Positions 18,255 to 26,493 of a stretch of DNA of 64,000 nt are shown one piece after another. The position numbers and the translations under genes were made by a program. The notes beneath the pieces are model-generated. The model made no database searches and was not told the DNA's origin. It saw only the letters and a list, made by a program, of their open reading frames with translations. Within the stretch, counting starts at the first letter, position 1. Every line of letters begins with the position of its first letter. Source of the DNA: Hahella sp. CCB-MM4. GTDB taxonomy: Bacteria > Pseudomonadota > Gammaproteobacteria > Pseudomonadales > Oleiphilaceae. Location: positions 620,001 to 684,000 of the forward strand of contig NZ_MRYI01000001.1 of NCBI RefSeq assembly GCF_002260525.1, written 5' to 3'.

Positions 18255-19271
18255 CTAACGAACCGCGACCGTTTTATCCCAGGAAACTGAACGCTGTATT
18301 GCGAGCATAATCCGGTCGAGGATGAAACCAATGAAACCAATGGTGAACACTGCCACCATAATGCGTCCCAATGAGTTGGAACTTCCGTTTTGGAACTCAT
18401 CCCACACAAACTTTCCAAGCCCCGGATTCTGCGCCAGCATTTCTGCGGCAATCAGCACCATCCAACCCACGCCAAGGGACAATCTCATACCGGTAAAGAT
18501 CATCGGCACAGCGAACGGCAGAACCACCTTTCTTACCTTGGTGAACCATGGCAGCCTCAATACCTGACTGACATTGATCAGATCCTTATCAAGCCCTGAA
18601 ACACCCACAATCGTATTCACCAGCGTCGGCCACATACAACACAAGGTGACGGTGATCGCCGAATTGACAAAGGACTTCTCAAACAAGGGATCATCAGAGA
18701 CATAAACCGCACTGACAATCATGGTGACAATTGGCAGCCAGGCCAAAGGGGAAACCGGCTTGAAAATCTGTATCAATGGATTGATTGCGGTATACATGGT
18801 GTTGCTGAGACCGCAGACAATACCGATTGGCACCGCGATGACCACCGCCAGGATAAAACCGGCAAATACGGTATACAGGCTGGTATAAATCTGGTCGATG
18901 TAGGTCGGGCGACCGTGATATTCCCGCCACTTGACCTCTGCGTCCGGATTCTTGGCCAGCTTTTTGGCGTTACGCTCTTCCTGGCGCTGATAAAAGGCAT
19001 CCGCCTTCTCCCTTTCTGCGAGATGTTCCTGCCACAGTCCTTTTGCCTGTTGCCATACCTGGACCGGACCGGGAACAGTCCCTAATGAGGTTTCCACCCG
19101 CGATGCCGATGCATCCCAGATCCAGAGAAACAGAACAAACGCCAGGATGGGGACACCAATCCCTCTTATAATTGCGTTCACCTGCTCTTTCGGGTTTTCG
19201 CCTTTGAACAGCCGCAGCCAGGGTGCAACCCATTCAATATTTTCCAGACTCTGCGCGACTCGTGCGATCAT
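18255..19271 (-). CDS. nrtB: Nitrate-type ABC transporter permease
   Basis: Inner-membrane permease of the NrtB/SsuC/TauC family, 338 residues. After a hydrophobic segment (about 36-53) comes a charged insertion of about 75 residues (roughly 60-130) rich in Glu/Lys/Arg, then the BPD_transp_1 core with five or so helices. The EAA loop that contacts the ATPase is recognisable around VLRLPWFTKVRKVVLPFAVPMI (split here only for reading; about 242-263). The insertion is longer than in most NrtB proteins. It lies between nrtA and nrtC on one strand, 72 bases after nrtA. The substrate is nitrate by family and by the sigma-54/NtrC control region; cyanate or bicarbonate cannot be excluded from sequence alone. 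Confidence 0.9.
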   Translation of the reverse strand: MIARVAQSLENIEWVAPWLRLFKGENPKEQVNAIIRGIGVPILAFVLFLWIWDASASRVETSLGTVPGPVQVWQQAKGLWQEHLAEREKADAFYQRQEERNAKKLAKNPDAEVKWREYHGRPTYIDQIYTSLYTVFAGFILAVVIAVPIGIVCGLSNTMYTAINPLIQIFKPVSPLAWLPIVTMIVSAVYVSDDPLFEKSFVNSAITVTLCCMWPTLVNTIVGVSGLDKDLINVSQVLRLPWFTKVRKVVLPFAVPMIFTGMRLSLGVGWMVLIAAEMLAQNPGLGKFVWDEFQNGSSNSLGRIMVAVFTIGFIGFILDRIMLAIQRSVSWDKTVAVR

Positions 19272-19343
19272 ATGTGCTTGCCTCCCGATCCCGGCATGGC
19301 TGACAAATGTCTTCAGCCATGGGCCAGGACGATAAGTGAGTGA

Positions 19344-20708
19344 TTACTTGACGACTTCGTCACCCTTCAGACCGATGCTGAACTGGTTCAGATATTCGTT
19401 GGGCTTGTGTCCATCAAAAGTGATCCCATCGATGAACTCTGTTTGCGGTGGGCGGAAACCGTCTTCCTTATCAAAGTCAGGAAAATCCGCTTTACTCAAT
19501 TTGCCTTCGGCGATTAACTCTTCGGCAGCTTGGCGATAGATGTCAGGGCGGTAGACTTTCTTGGCGATATCCATAAACCAGCTGTCATCCTTGGGCTCTG
19601 CAATCTGGCCCCAACGGCGCATCTGGGACAGGTACCAAACCGCATCGGAATAATATGGATAGGTCGCGTTGTAACGGAAGAATACGTTGAAATCCGGGAC
19701 TTCACGTTTATCTCCCTTCTCGTATTCAAAAGTGCCTGTCATGGAGTTTGCAATCACTTCGTAATCTGCGCCGACATAATTGGGTTGAGACAGTATCTTG
19801 ACCGCTTCGGGACGGTTGGCATTGTTGTTGTCATCCAGCCACTTGGCTGCACGGATCATTGCTTTGACAACAGCAATATGGGTTTGTGGATATTTGTCGG
19901 CCCATTCCTTGGAAACACCGAATACTTTCTCCGGGTTGTTTTTCCAGATCTCATAATCGGTAATGACGGGAACCCCGATACCTTTGAATACCGCCTGCTG
20001 GTTCCATGGCTCCCCAACGCAGTAGCCGTATATGGTTCCGGCTTCCAAGGTCGCGGGCATCTGCGGCGGTGGCGTTACTGAGAGAAATGCATCAGCATCA
20101 ATCTGGCCGGAGATGTCCCCTTTTTTCGGAGCATAATAGCCAGGGTTTATGCCCCCGGACGCCAGCCAATAACGCAGCTCATAGTTGTGGGTGGACACCG
20201 GGAATACCATCCCCATCTTGAATGGCTTTCCTTCAGCCTTGTACTTATCCACCACTTTCTTGAGGTAAGCCGCTTTAATCGGATGAACCGGTTTACCATT
20301 TTCCATGGGGATATATTCTTTCATGGCCTCCCAGACATCGTTGGAAACCGTAATCCCGTTACCATTCAGGTCCATGCTGAACGCGGTGATGATATGGGCC
20401 TGGGTACCGAAACCGATCGTTGCTCCCAGAGGCTGACCGGCCAGCATATGGGCACCGTCCAGCTCACCGGTGATGACCCGGTCTAGCAGAACCTTCCAAT
20501 TCGCCTGGGCTTCCAGCTGAACATAAAGCCCTTCGTCTTCAAAAAACCCTTTTTCATAGGCAATCGCCAGAGGAGCCATATCGGTCAATTTAATAAACCC
20601 GAACTTAAGCTCTTCTTTTTCCGGCTCCACTGCCTGAGCACTAGCAACAACACAAAGAGATAAGGCTATCCCCTTGGCCAGTTGTTTTAATGAGGTGGTC
20701 AATTTCAT
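19344..20708 (-). CDS. nrtA: Nitrate-binding periplasmic protein (NrtA/CmpA family)
   Basis: Solute-binding protein of the nitrate importer, 454 residues. It has a signal peptide (about 1-26, ending ASAQA), here without an obvious lipobox cysteine, so it is probably free in the periplasm. Family signatures are [36 protein letters not shown], and the ligand-pocket segments [17 protein letters not shown] and [13 protein letters not shown] (each about where NrtA has its nitrate contacts). First gene of nrtA-nrtB-nrtC. A sigma-54-type promoter ends 36 bases upstream with an NtrC-like site behind it, which supports a nitrogen-assimilation role. No nitrate reductase gene lies in the window. Confidence 0.92.
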   Translation of the reverse strand: MKLTTSLKQLAKGIALSLCVVASAQAVEPEKEELKFGFIKLTDMAPLAIAYEKGFFEDEGLYVQLEAQANWKVLLDRVITGELDGAHMLAGQPLGATIGFGTQAHIITAFSMDLNGNGITVSNDVWEAMKEYIPMENGKPVHPIKAAYLKKVVDKYKAEGKPFKMGMVFPVSTHNYELRYWLASGGINPGYYAPKKGDISGQIDADAFLSVTPPPQMPATLEAGTIYGYCVGEPWNQQAVFKGIGVPVITDYEIWKNNPEKVFGVSKEWADKYPQTHIAVVKAMIRAAKWLDDNNNANRPEAVKILSQPNYVGADYEVIANSMTGTFEYEKGDKREVPDFNVFFRYNATYPYYSDAVWYLSQMRRWGQIAEPKDDSWFMDIAKKVYRPDIYRQAAEELIAEGKLSKADFPDFDKEDGFRPPQTEFIDGITFDGHKPNEYLNQFSIGLKGDEVVK

Positions 20709-20743
20709 GGTCTACTCCGTCTTCTAGTTTTGACAGGGTAAAA

Positions 20744-20758
20744 CCAAGTTCTGTGCCA
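20744..20758 (-). promoter_or_regulatory. Sigma-54-type promoter of nrtABC
   Basis: Read on the minus strand: TGGCAC-N5-TTGG, matching the -24/-12 consensus TGGCAC-N5-TTGC in all but the last base. The expected start site is about 25 bases before the nrtA ATG. Confidence 0.7.
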
Positions 20759-20811
20759 GAGATTTAAAAATATCATGATTTTCATTGGGTTAAATTAATT
20801 CAAAACAGATA

Positions 20812-20828
20812 GTCACCATGTTGGTGCA
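20812..20828. promoter_or_regulatory. NtrC-like enhancer site upstream of nrtA
   Basis: GTCACCATGTTGGTGCA matches the NtrC site TGCACCA-N3-TGGTGCA in all but two of its defined bases. It is centred about 85 bases before the predicted start site. Further GCACCA half-sites occur at 20847 and 20870, and GCAC-N6-GTGC at 20890-20903. Confidence 0.65.
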
Positions 20829-20953
20829 ATGCCCAATTCCCAAAAAGCACCATTAAAATCCACATAACCGCACCAAACAGAATAACTACGCACGAAATTG
20901 TGCATCGTTCCGGCACTCTCTTTCTGAATGTTCAGACGACATTCATTTTCCTC

Positions 20954-20984
20954 TTGACCTATGTCTAACTCATAGGTTTTAAAC
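20954..20984 (+). promoter_or_regulatory. MerR/CueR-type promoter and operator of the copper operon
   Basis: TTGACC (20954-20959) and TTAAAC (20979-20984) are separated by 19 bases, the over-long spacer typical of MerR-activated promoters. Within it lies a perfect dyad ACCTATG-N7-CATAGGT (20957-20977). It points to the MerR gene at 21129, so the regulator would control its own operon. Confidence 0.8.
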
Positions 20985-21000
20985 TGAGCTTAAATGAGAG

Positions 21001-21088
21001 AACGGAAGTGAATGACAGAAAGTACGGAAGTGAATGACAGAAAGTACGGAAGTGGATGAAAAAGAGTACGGAAGTGGGTGAAAGAGAG
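21001..21088. repeat. Four 22-bp tandem repeats in the copper-operon leader
   Basis: Four head-to-tail copies of exactly 22 bases start at 21001, 21023, 21045 and 21067. Copies 1 and 2 differ in one base; copies 3 and 4 have diverged at their ends. The shared core is ACGGAAGTG. They lie between the MerR-type promoter and the regulator's start codon, so they are transcribed. Confidence 0.92.
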
Positions 21089-21128
21089 TGCAGAGACTCA
21101 TTCTGATCAGCTTCCACAGGAGCAGACC

Positions 21129-21557
21129 ATGCAATTAAAAGTGAGTGAGCTTGCCAGACAAGCGGGGGTGACAGCGGATACTGTCCGCTTCTATACCCGT
21201 CAGGGGCTGCTGTCCCCTACCAGGGATGGTCATAACGGCTATCAGTTATACAGCAGGGAAGACCTGCAACGGCTCCAGTTTGCCAAAAAGGCCCGGCAAC
21301 TGGGGTTCACCCTGAAAGAGATCACCTCCATTCTGGAGCAGTCTGAGCAGCATCACTCCCCCTGCCCCATGGTGCGTGACCTGTTTGAAAACAAACTTCA
21401 GGAAGTGGAACAGCAGATAGAAGAGTTGCAGGCACTCAGAGACCACATGAAAGACGCCATGTCCGTTTGGAGTTCCATGCCGGACGGAAACCCGGATGGA
21501 CATACCATCTGCCAGTTAATCGAACACTGGGAGGAAGATCAGAATGAACAGCGGTAA
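21129..21557 (+). CDS. MerR-family metal-responsive regulator
   Basis: Transcription factor of 142 residues that probably activates the copper operon on metal binding. ATG 21129 has AGGAG upstream; an upstream GTG at 21078 lies inside the repeat array and is rejected. The N-terminal winged helix ([24 protein letters not shown]) is typical, followed by the dimerisation coiled coil. Candidate metal ligands are the cysteine in SPCPMVRDL and the one in [11 protein letters not shown] near the C-terminus; the spacing is not the exact CueR pair (C112/C120), so it could respond to Cu, Ag or another soft metal. It overlaps the ATPase gene by 14 bases, which indicates translational coupling. Confidence 0.88.
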   Translation: MQLKVSELARQAGVTADTVRFYTRQGLLSPTRDGHNGYQLYSREDLQRLQFAKKARQLGFTLKEITSILEQSEQHHSPCPMVRDLFENKLQEVEQQIEELQALRDHMKDAMSVWSSMPDGNPDGHTICQLIEHWEEDQNEQR

Positions 21558-23826
21558 GGTGACCACTCAGCTGAATATCACCGGCGCCAAGTGTGCCGGT
21601 TGTGTACGCAAAATCGAGCAGGCTCTGCAATCGGTAGAGGGTGTAGAGAAAGCCTCTGTCAATTTTGCTGACCGGACAGCAGAGGTCGAAGGCTCCGCCC
21701 GGTGTGAGCTGCTGATCGCGGCCGTTGAGGACATAGGCTATGGCGCTTCTGTAATAGAAGACGAGGGCAAAGCCCAGGAAGAGCGTGAAGCCGAGGAAAT
21801 GAAGTATTACCGAAAGCTGATCCGCAACATGTGGCTGGCTCTCGGGCTGGGTATTCCGCTGATGGCTTGGGGCCTGTTAGGTGGTGAAATGATGGTTCAG
21901 CCCGGTTCCAGTCAGATAGTCTGGCTGGCAATGGGACTGATCACCCTGGCGGTCATGGCCATTTCAGGCGGACACTTCTATACCGGTGCCTGGAAAGCTT
22001 TTAAAAACCATTCGGCCAACATGGATACTCTGATCGCATCCGGTACTGGCGCCGCCTGGATTTATTCCATGGCGGTAGCAGCGATTCCGGGCCTGATCCC
22101 AGAACTTGCCAGACATGTTTATTTTGAAGCCTCCGCCATGATTATCGGCCTGATTAATTTGGGTCTGGCCCTGGAAATCCGAGCCCGTGGAAAAACCTCC
22201 CAGGCGATTAAGCGCCTGCTGGACCTGCAGGCTAAGACCGCCACGGTCATCCGTGATGGCGAAGACGTCCAGATCTCCGTCGAGAAAGTACTGAAAGGTG
22301 ACCTTATCCGGGTACGGCCCGGAGAAAGGATTGCCGTGGATGGAGAAGTCACAGAAGGCAAAAGCCTGTTGGATGAGTCCATGCTGACCGGCGAGCCGAT
22401 TCCCGTGGAAAAGAAAGCGGGAGACCAAGTCTCGGCAGGTACCATCAATCAAACTGGCTCCCTCGTATATAAAGCCGTTAAAGTCGGCAAAGATACGGCG
22501 CTCGCACACATTATCGCCATGGTGAAAAAGGCCCAGAATGCCAAGCCCCCCATTGGACGACTTGCCGACAGTATTTCAGCAGTGTTTGTTCCTGTTGTGT
22601 TATGTATCGCGGTGATTGCAGCGCTAATCTGGTTCAACATCGGTCCTGAGCCCAAAATTGCCCACATGCTGGTAGCGGCCACGACAGTACTGATTATTGC
22701 CTGTCCCTGTGCCCTGGGCCTGGCGACGCCCATGTCGGTCATGGTTGGTGTAGGAAAGGCAGCAGAAGCCGGCGTACTGATTCGCAATGGACAGGCGTTA
22801 CAGGTCTCCAGCGAAATTACCACCATGGTATTGGACAAAACCGGCACCATCACCCAGGGACACCCATCAGTAACCGAGATCTCAGCTGTTGATTCGCTGG
22901 ATCAGACCCGGGTTCTGCAGTTGGCGGCCAGCCTGGAAAAAGTTTCTGAACATCCTCTGGCGCTTGCCGTGGTAGAAGCGGCGAAGTCCCGCAAGCAGGA
23001 CATTCTTCCTGTCAGTGACTTTGATACGGCTTCCGGCCTTGGCGTAAAAGGCGTGGTTGATACTCAAGCGCTGCTCTTGGGGAACCAGCGCTGGATGAAG
23101 CAGAACGACATCAATATCGAGGAAATTTCAGAAGCTGCCAACCGTATGTCCGAGCGTGGTGAAACCCCTCTCTATCTTGCCGTGGACGGAGCCGTGGCTG
23201 GTGTTATCGGGGTTGCTGATCAGGTTAAGCCTGATTCTAAAGCTGCCATTCAACGTCTGCAGAGCCGCGGTATCCGAGTCATTATGTTGACCGGAGACAT
23301 CGAAAAGACAGCTCACGCCATTGCCGACCAGGTAGGTGTGGATGAGGTCATTGCGGAAGTTATGCCGGAAGACAAGGCCCGCGTTATTGAAGATCTGAAG
23401 GCAAGAACCACTTCAGGCAATAAAGCCAACAAGGTCGGTATGACCGGTGATGGCATCAACGATGCGCCCGCACTCGCCTCGGCCGATGTCGGTTTTGCCA
23501 TCGGGACAGGAACCGATGTCGCCATAGAATCGGCGGATATTACCCTGATGCGTGGCTCCCTGCACGGCTTGGCTGACGCTATCGAGGTTTCCCAGGCCAC
23601 CGTCAGAAATATCAAACAAAATCTGTTTGGGGCATTTGTCTACAACACACTTGGGATCCCCATTGCTGCCGGACTGCTGTACCCGATCTTCGGCATTTTG
23701 ATGAGCCCGGTGCTGGCGGGAGCGGCCATGTCCCTGTCGTCAGTCACCGTTGTCAGCAACGCTAATCGCCTGCGTCTGTTCAAGACCAGTAATCAGAAGT
23801 CTGCAACCGGAGGTCAACGTTCATGA
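21544..23826 (+). CDS. copA: Copper/silver-exporting P-type ATPase
   Basis: P1B-type ATPase of 760 residues that exports Cu+ (or Ag+) across the inner membrane. There is one N-terminal heavy-metal-associated domain with CAGC (C17, C20), then eight membrane helices. The actuator loop has LTGEP, the metal-binding helix has the CPC motif (387-389), the phosphorylation site is D431 in DKTGT, SEHPLA is the HP nucleotide-binding motif, and [10 protein letters not shown] is the hinge. The last helices carry the N/Y and MS-S residues of the Cu+ subgroup ([16 protein letters not shown]). All catalytic residues are intact. It lies between the MerR gene (14-base overlap) and the cupredoxin gene (4-base overlap). 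Confidence 0.94.
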   Translation: MNSGKVTTQLNITGAKCAGCVRKIEQALQSVEGVEKASVNFADRTAEVEGSARCELLIAAVEDIGYGASVIEDEGKAQEEREAEEMKYYRKLIRNMWLALGLGIPLMAWGLLGGEMMVQPGSSQIVWLAMGLITLAVMAISGGHFYTGAWKAFKNHSANMDTLIASGTGAAWIYSMAVAAIPGLIPELARHVYFEASAMIIGLINLGLALEIRARGKTSQAIKRLLDLQAKTATVIRDGEDVQISVEKVLKGDLIRVRPGERIAVDGEVTEGKSLLDESMLTGEPIPVEKKAGDQVSAGTINQTGSLVYKAVKVGKDTALAHIIAMVKKAQNAKPPIGRLADSISAVFVPVVLCIAVIAALIWFNIGPEPKIAHMLVAATTVLIIACPCALGLATPMSVMVGVGKAAEAGVLIRNGQALQVSSEITTMVLDKTGTITQGHPSVTEISAVDSLDQTRVLQLAASLEKVSEHPLALAVVEAAKSRKQDILPVSDFDTASGLGVKGVVDTQALLLGNQRWMKQNDINIEEISEAANRMSERGETPLYLAVDGAVAGVIGVADQVKPDSKAAIQRLQSRGIRVIMLTGDIEKTAHAIADQVGVDEVIAEVMPEDKARVIEDLKARTTSGNKANKVGMTGDGINDAPALASADVGFAIGTGTDVAIESADITLMRGSLHGLADAIEVSQATVRNIKQNLFGAFVYNTLGIPIAAGLLYPIFGILMSPVLAGAAMSLSSVTVVSNANRLRLFKTSNQKSATGGQRS

Positions 23827-24185
23827 ATACGCTTCTTGTCAATGTGATCGGATTGGCTCTATTGGCTTTTGTCATTTACTGGTTCTGGCTTGCCAAGCCC
23901 AGCAAGGGGACTAAGGCCGAGTCGGGAAAAATTACCATCAAGGTAGCCAACGGGGTCTATTCACCAGCCGTTATAGAAGCCCCGGCGGGCAAGCCTATCT
24001 CGCTCAGTTTTCTGAGAGAGGATCCGAGTCCATGTGCACAGAAAGTGGTTTTTGCTGATCTGGACATCAGTGAAGACCTGCCGCTGGGCAAGACCAAAAC
24101 GATACAGCTCCCGGCACAACCTACAGGAGACTATCGATTTACCTGCCAGATGCAGATGTACCAGGGAACCCTGAAATTTATTTAA
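23823..24185 (+). CDS. Membrane-anchored cupredoxin-like protein
   Basis: A 120-residue protein with one N-terminal membrane helix (about 4-23) and a periplasmic cupredoxin domain. The type-1-copper-like pattern shows as SPCAQKVVF (the region of the first His ligand) and [14 protein letters not shown], where Cys and two Met stand in the C-terminal ligand loop. The usual ligand histidines are missing, so the site would be Cys/Met-rich and suited to Cu+ or Ag+ rather than electron transfer. Its ATG overlaps the copA stop codon (ATGA), so it is co-translated. It probably receives or buffers metal leaving CopA. Confidence 0.82.
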   Translation: MNTLLVNVIGLALLAFVIYWFWLAKPSKGTKAESGKITIKVANGVYSPAVIEAPAGKPISLSFLREDPSPCAQKVVFADLDISEDLPLGKTKTIQLPAQPTGDYRFTCQMQMYQGTLKFI

Positions 24186-24323
24186 TTGCTGACAACTGTC
24201 ACAACTATGCTGAATACGTTTTAATAAAACGGTTGATCCACGGTACCAGAGATTAGCTTCAGACCGGGATCAGCTTGCCTTGCTCATGGGGAAATACCCC
24301 AATGAAAATACAGGGAGAAATCA

Positions 24324-24794
24324 ATGAATCGCCCACTTTTATCCAGATTAGCCCTTTCATTTGCGCTCGGAGCCTCCATGTTAGGGATATCAGAGACCTC
24401 CTCTGCCGAAACCATGACCGTCTACAAGTCTCCCAGTTGCGGCTGTTGCGAGGGTTGGGTCAAGCATATGGAACAGGCGGGCTTCGATGTCGAGGTTCAT
24501 AATCTCCATGATATGAACGCCATCAAGCAAAAAGTCGGGCTGCACCCCGGGCTTGCTTCCTGCCATACCGCATTAGTGGATGGTTATGTTTTCGAAGGCC
24601 ACGTGCCGGCCCAGGATATCCGACGCTTTCTGGAAGAGAAGCCTGAGGCCAAAGGACTTGCGGTTCCAGGAATGCCTGCGGGAGAAAACGTCCCCGGCAT
24701 GGAGGTCCCTGGAAGAAGAGCCAGATTCGCCAGCTATCTGATACCGGCAACGGCAACAGAAAAGCAGCCCGGCATCTATGCCGTTCATGAATAG
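24324..24794 (+). CDS. DUF411 metal-binding periplasmic protein
   Basis: A 156-residue exported protein; signal peptide about 1-28. The mature part begins TMTVYKSPSCGCCEGWV, the DUF411 signature with a CGCC metal-binding motif, and carries a third Cys in SCHTALVDGYVFEGHVP. A Gly/Pro/Met-rich tail (PGMPAGENVPGMEVPG) could also hold Cu+. DUF411 proteins occur widely beside copper-resistance genes. It lies 138 bases after the cupredoxin gene on the same strand, so it has either its own promoter or read-through. Periplasmic copper or silver sequestration is the likely role. Confidence 0.88.
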   Translation: MNRPLLSRLALSFALGASMLGISETSSAETMTVYKSPSCGCCEGWVKHMEQAGFDVEVHNLHDMNAIKQKVGLHPGLASCHTALVDGYVFEGHVPAQDIRRFLEEKPEAKGLAVPGMPAGENVPGMEVPGRRARFASYLIPATATEKQPGIYAVHE

Positions 24795-24869
24795 CGTTAT
24801 ACAAATTGTTTCAAATTAAGAGAGTCTGTAGCATTGGCTCGCTTGGTGACTTATGCAACAATGTTTTCG

Positions 24870-24920
24870 CTTTCCTGCCTGAAGGATACTACGTCAGACA
24901 GGAAAGTTCGGACAGGAAAG
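24870..24920. repeat. CAGGAAAG dyad and direct repeat
   Basis: CTTTCCTG (24870-24877) is answered by CAGGAAAG at 24899-24906 and again at 24913-24920, so one left arm has two possible right arms. It lies between the DUF411 and TerB-like genes and may act as a terminator or operator. Confidence 0.4.
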
Positions 24921-24978
24921 ACAGGTTGCGATGTTACGTCGTGGGTTCAATGGCTATCAAACTTAAGGCAGACGACAT

Positions 24979-25425
24979 ATGCTGAAAAGTCTGAAAAACC
25001 TGATTGATCAACTCATCACTCAGGACCAGTTGCCGCTGAACCAACCGGCCCTTGAGCAAGTCACAGCAGCACTCCTGATTCAACTGGCAAGAGTGGATCA
25101 ATCCATTGATGACAGCGAGCTAAAAGTCGTCGAGGACTATGTCGCATCCACCTTTCATCTGTCAGCTGAAGCAGTCAAAGGGGTTGTTGAAGCCGCCAGC
25201 CATACGGCGGAGCATGCTACATCATTGTATGAGTTTACTTCATTGATTCACGAAAGCTGTACTCCTTCCCAGAAGTACCAGATTATTGTGAACCTCTGGC
25301 GAGTGGCTTACGCTGATGGAGAGCTGGACAAATATGAGGAACACTTTATCCGTAAAGCCGCCGAGCTACTCTATGTGCCCCATCCGGAATTTATCAGGGC
25401 CAAACTAGAGGTTACTCAGGGCTGA
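24979..25425 (+). CDS. TerB-like (COG4103-type) protein
   Basis: Small helical cytoplasmic protein of 148 residues in the TerB/DjlA-like superfamily. Two repeated acidic motifs show this: LARVDQSIDDSELKVVEDYV near residues 35-54 and VAYADGELDKYEEHFIRKAA near 112-131, the metal-binding helical hairpins of TerB. Tellurite-resistance TerB and TerB-like domains of unknown function share this fold, so the name does not establish a resistance function. It stands alone, without other ter genes. ATG 24979 was chosen as the first in frame. Confidence 0.78.
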   Translation: MLKSLKNLIDQLITQDQLPLNQPALEQVTAALLIQLARVDQSIDDSELKVVEDYVASTFHLSAEAVKGVVEAASHTAEHATSLYEFTSLIHESCTPSQKYQIIVNLWRVAYADGELDKYEEHFIRKAAELLYVPHPEFIRAKLEVTQG

Positions 25426-25650
25426 GCGGCCCATGCACCCGTGTCTCTCATATCGATAACTTAGGGCCTGTTCATACTTATTCGGTAGCCTCTGGAAAGG
25501 TCGCCATGGCTGATACAAGGAATAAGTTGGCGAAGAAGTGCCGTTTATGCAGAATAAACGAATACTTTTAGCTGGCTTCTGACACAGCAAGGGCGACGCA
25601 AGTAGTTTTCCTGTGGTTATTTAGATCGATCTACTGACAGGGACCTGATA
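25426..25650. other. Structured 225-base gap, possible small repeat element
   Basis: No gene is seen. Two dyads stand out: ACTTATTC (25476-25483) with GAATAAGT (25520-25527), and CGTTTAT/ATAAACG around a 5-nt loop (25542-25560). The left part (GGGCCTGTTCATACTTATT) resembles the ends of small mobile repeats, but no target duplication could be confirmed. A transcribed structured RNA is also possible. Confidence 0.3.
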
Positions 25651-26400
25651 ATGGCCAAAACGGTTCTGATCACCGGAGCCAGTTCCGGTATCGGCAAAGC
25701 TCTTGCGTTGGAATTTTCCCGACGGGGCTATCATTTGGGACTGGTTTCCAGACGTCTGGAAGCCCTTGAATCGCTTGCCGCCCAAATCCAGGCAACCCAT
25801 CCCTCCATTCAGGTGGAATGCCGTGCACTGAATGTCAACGAAATAGCTCAGATCAAGCCAGTAATCCAGGACCTCCGTGACAGCCTCGGCAAACTCGACA
25901 TCGTGATCGCCAATGCGGGGATCGGCGGAGGTTCATTTGTTGGCAGTGGCCACTTGAACCAGGACCTTGCCATCATACAGACCAATGTCGCCGGAGCCAT
26001 GGCGACCATAGATGCTGCAGTGGAGATTTTCAAAAAACAGCATAGTGGTCATATTGTTGGTATCTCATCCGTTGCGGCCTATCGTGGGATGCCGGGTTCT
26101 GCCGCCTACTGTGCCTCCAAAGCGGCGATCGCCACCTATCTGGATGCCCTCACCACGGAGCTCTACCACACCCCGATCAAAGTCACGACACTTTACCCGG
26201 GCTACATTGATACGCCTCTGAACAACATGTTGAAAAAGAGACCGTTTCTGATAGATGTGAACACCGGTGCCGGCATCATGGCCAATCTGATTGAGAAGGA
26301 AGTCACAGTGTCGACCGTACCGGTCTATCCCTGGAGCATGATTGGAAAGCTGTTGAAGAATATTCCCCGATCAATGCTGGCCAAAAGAAAAGCCCCCTGA
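25651..26400 (+). CDS. Short-chain dehydrogenase/reductase
   Basis: NAD(P)-dependent oxidoreductase of 249 residues with a classical Rossmann SDR core. The cofactor motif GASSGIGKA lies at about 8-16, NAG at about 88-90, the catalytic Ser is in GISSVAAY, and the Tyr-Lys pair is in YCASKAA. The C-terminal tail (KLLKNIPRSMLAKRK) is basic and amphipathic, as in membrane-associated SDRs acting on lipids. The substrate cannot be told. It appears to be a single gene; a hairpin begins at its last codons. Confidence 0.9.
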   Translation: MAKTVLITGASSGIGKALALEFSRRGYHLGLVSRRLEALESLAAQIQATHPSIQVECRALNVNEIAQIKPVIQDLRDSLGKLDIVIANAGIGGGSFVGSGHLNQDLAIIQTNVAGAMATIDAAVEIFKKQHSGHIVGISSVAAYRGMPGSAAYCASKAAIATYLDALTTELYHTPIKVTTLYPGYIDTPLNNMLKKRPFLIDVNTGAGIMANLIEKEVTVSTVPVYPWSMIGKLLKNIPRSMLAKRKAP

Positions 26401-26464
26401 TCCCTAGAGTTCAACCTGGGAATTAGGGGGCTTCTGCGATTTCGCCAGGATCTGGATCCTGGCG
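26391..26464. terminator. Two hairpins between the SDR and ggt genes
   Basis: First stem AGCCCCCT/AGGGGGCT (26391-26398 and 26425-26432) starts within the SDR stop region. The second is a near-continuous palindrome CGCCAGGATC-TG-GATCCTGGCG (26443-26464), followed by an AT-rich tail. Together they should end both convergent transcripts. Confidence 0.7.
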
Positions 26465-26493
26465 TATCAATTTATTGGGGCTTGTTATTAAGC

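Noticed and set aside
21001-21088. CRISPR array
   Set aside because: Copies adjoin without unique spacers, and no cas gene is present.
24979-25425. Tellurite resistance operon
   Set aside because: Only one TerB-like gene is present, with no terZ, terC or terD nearby.
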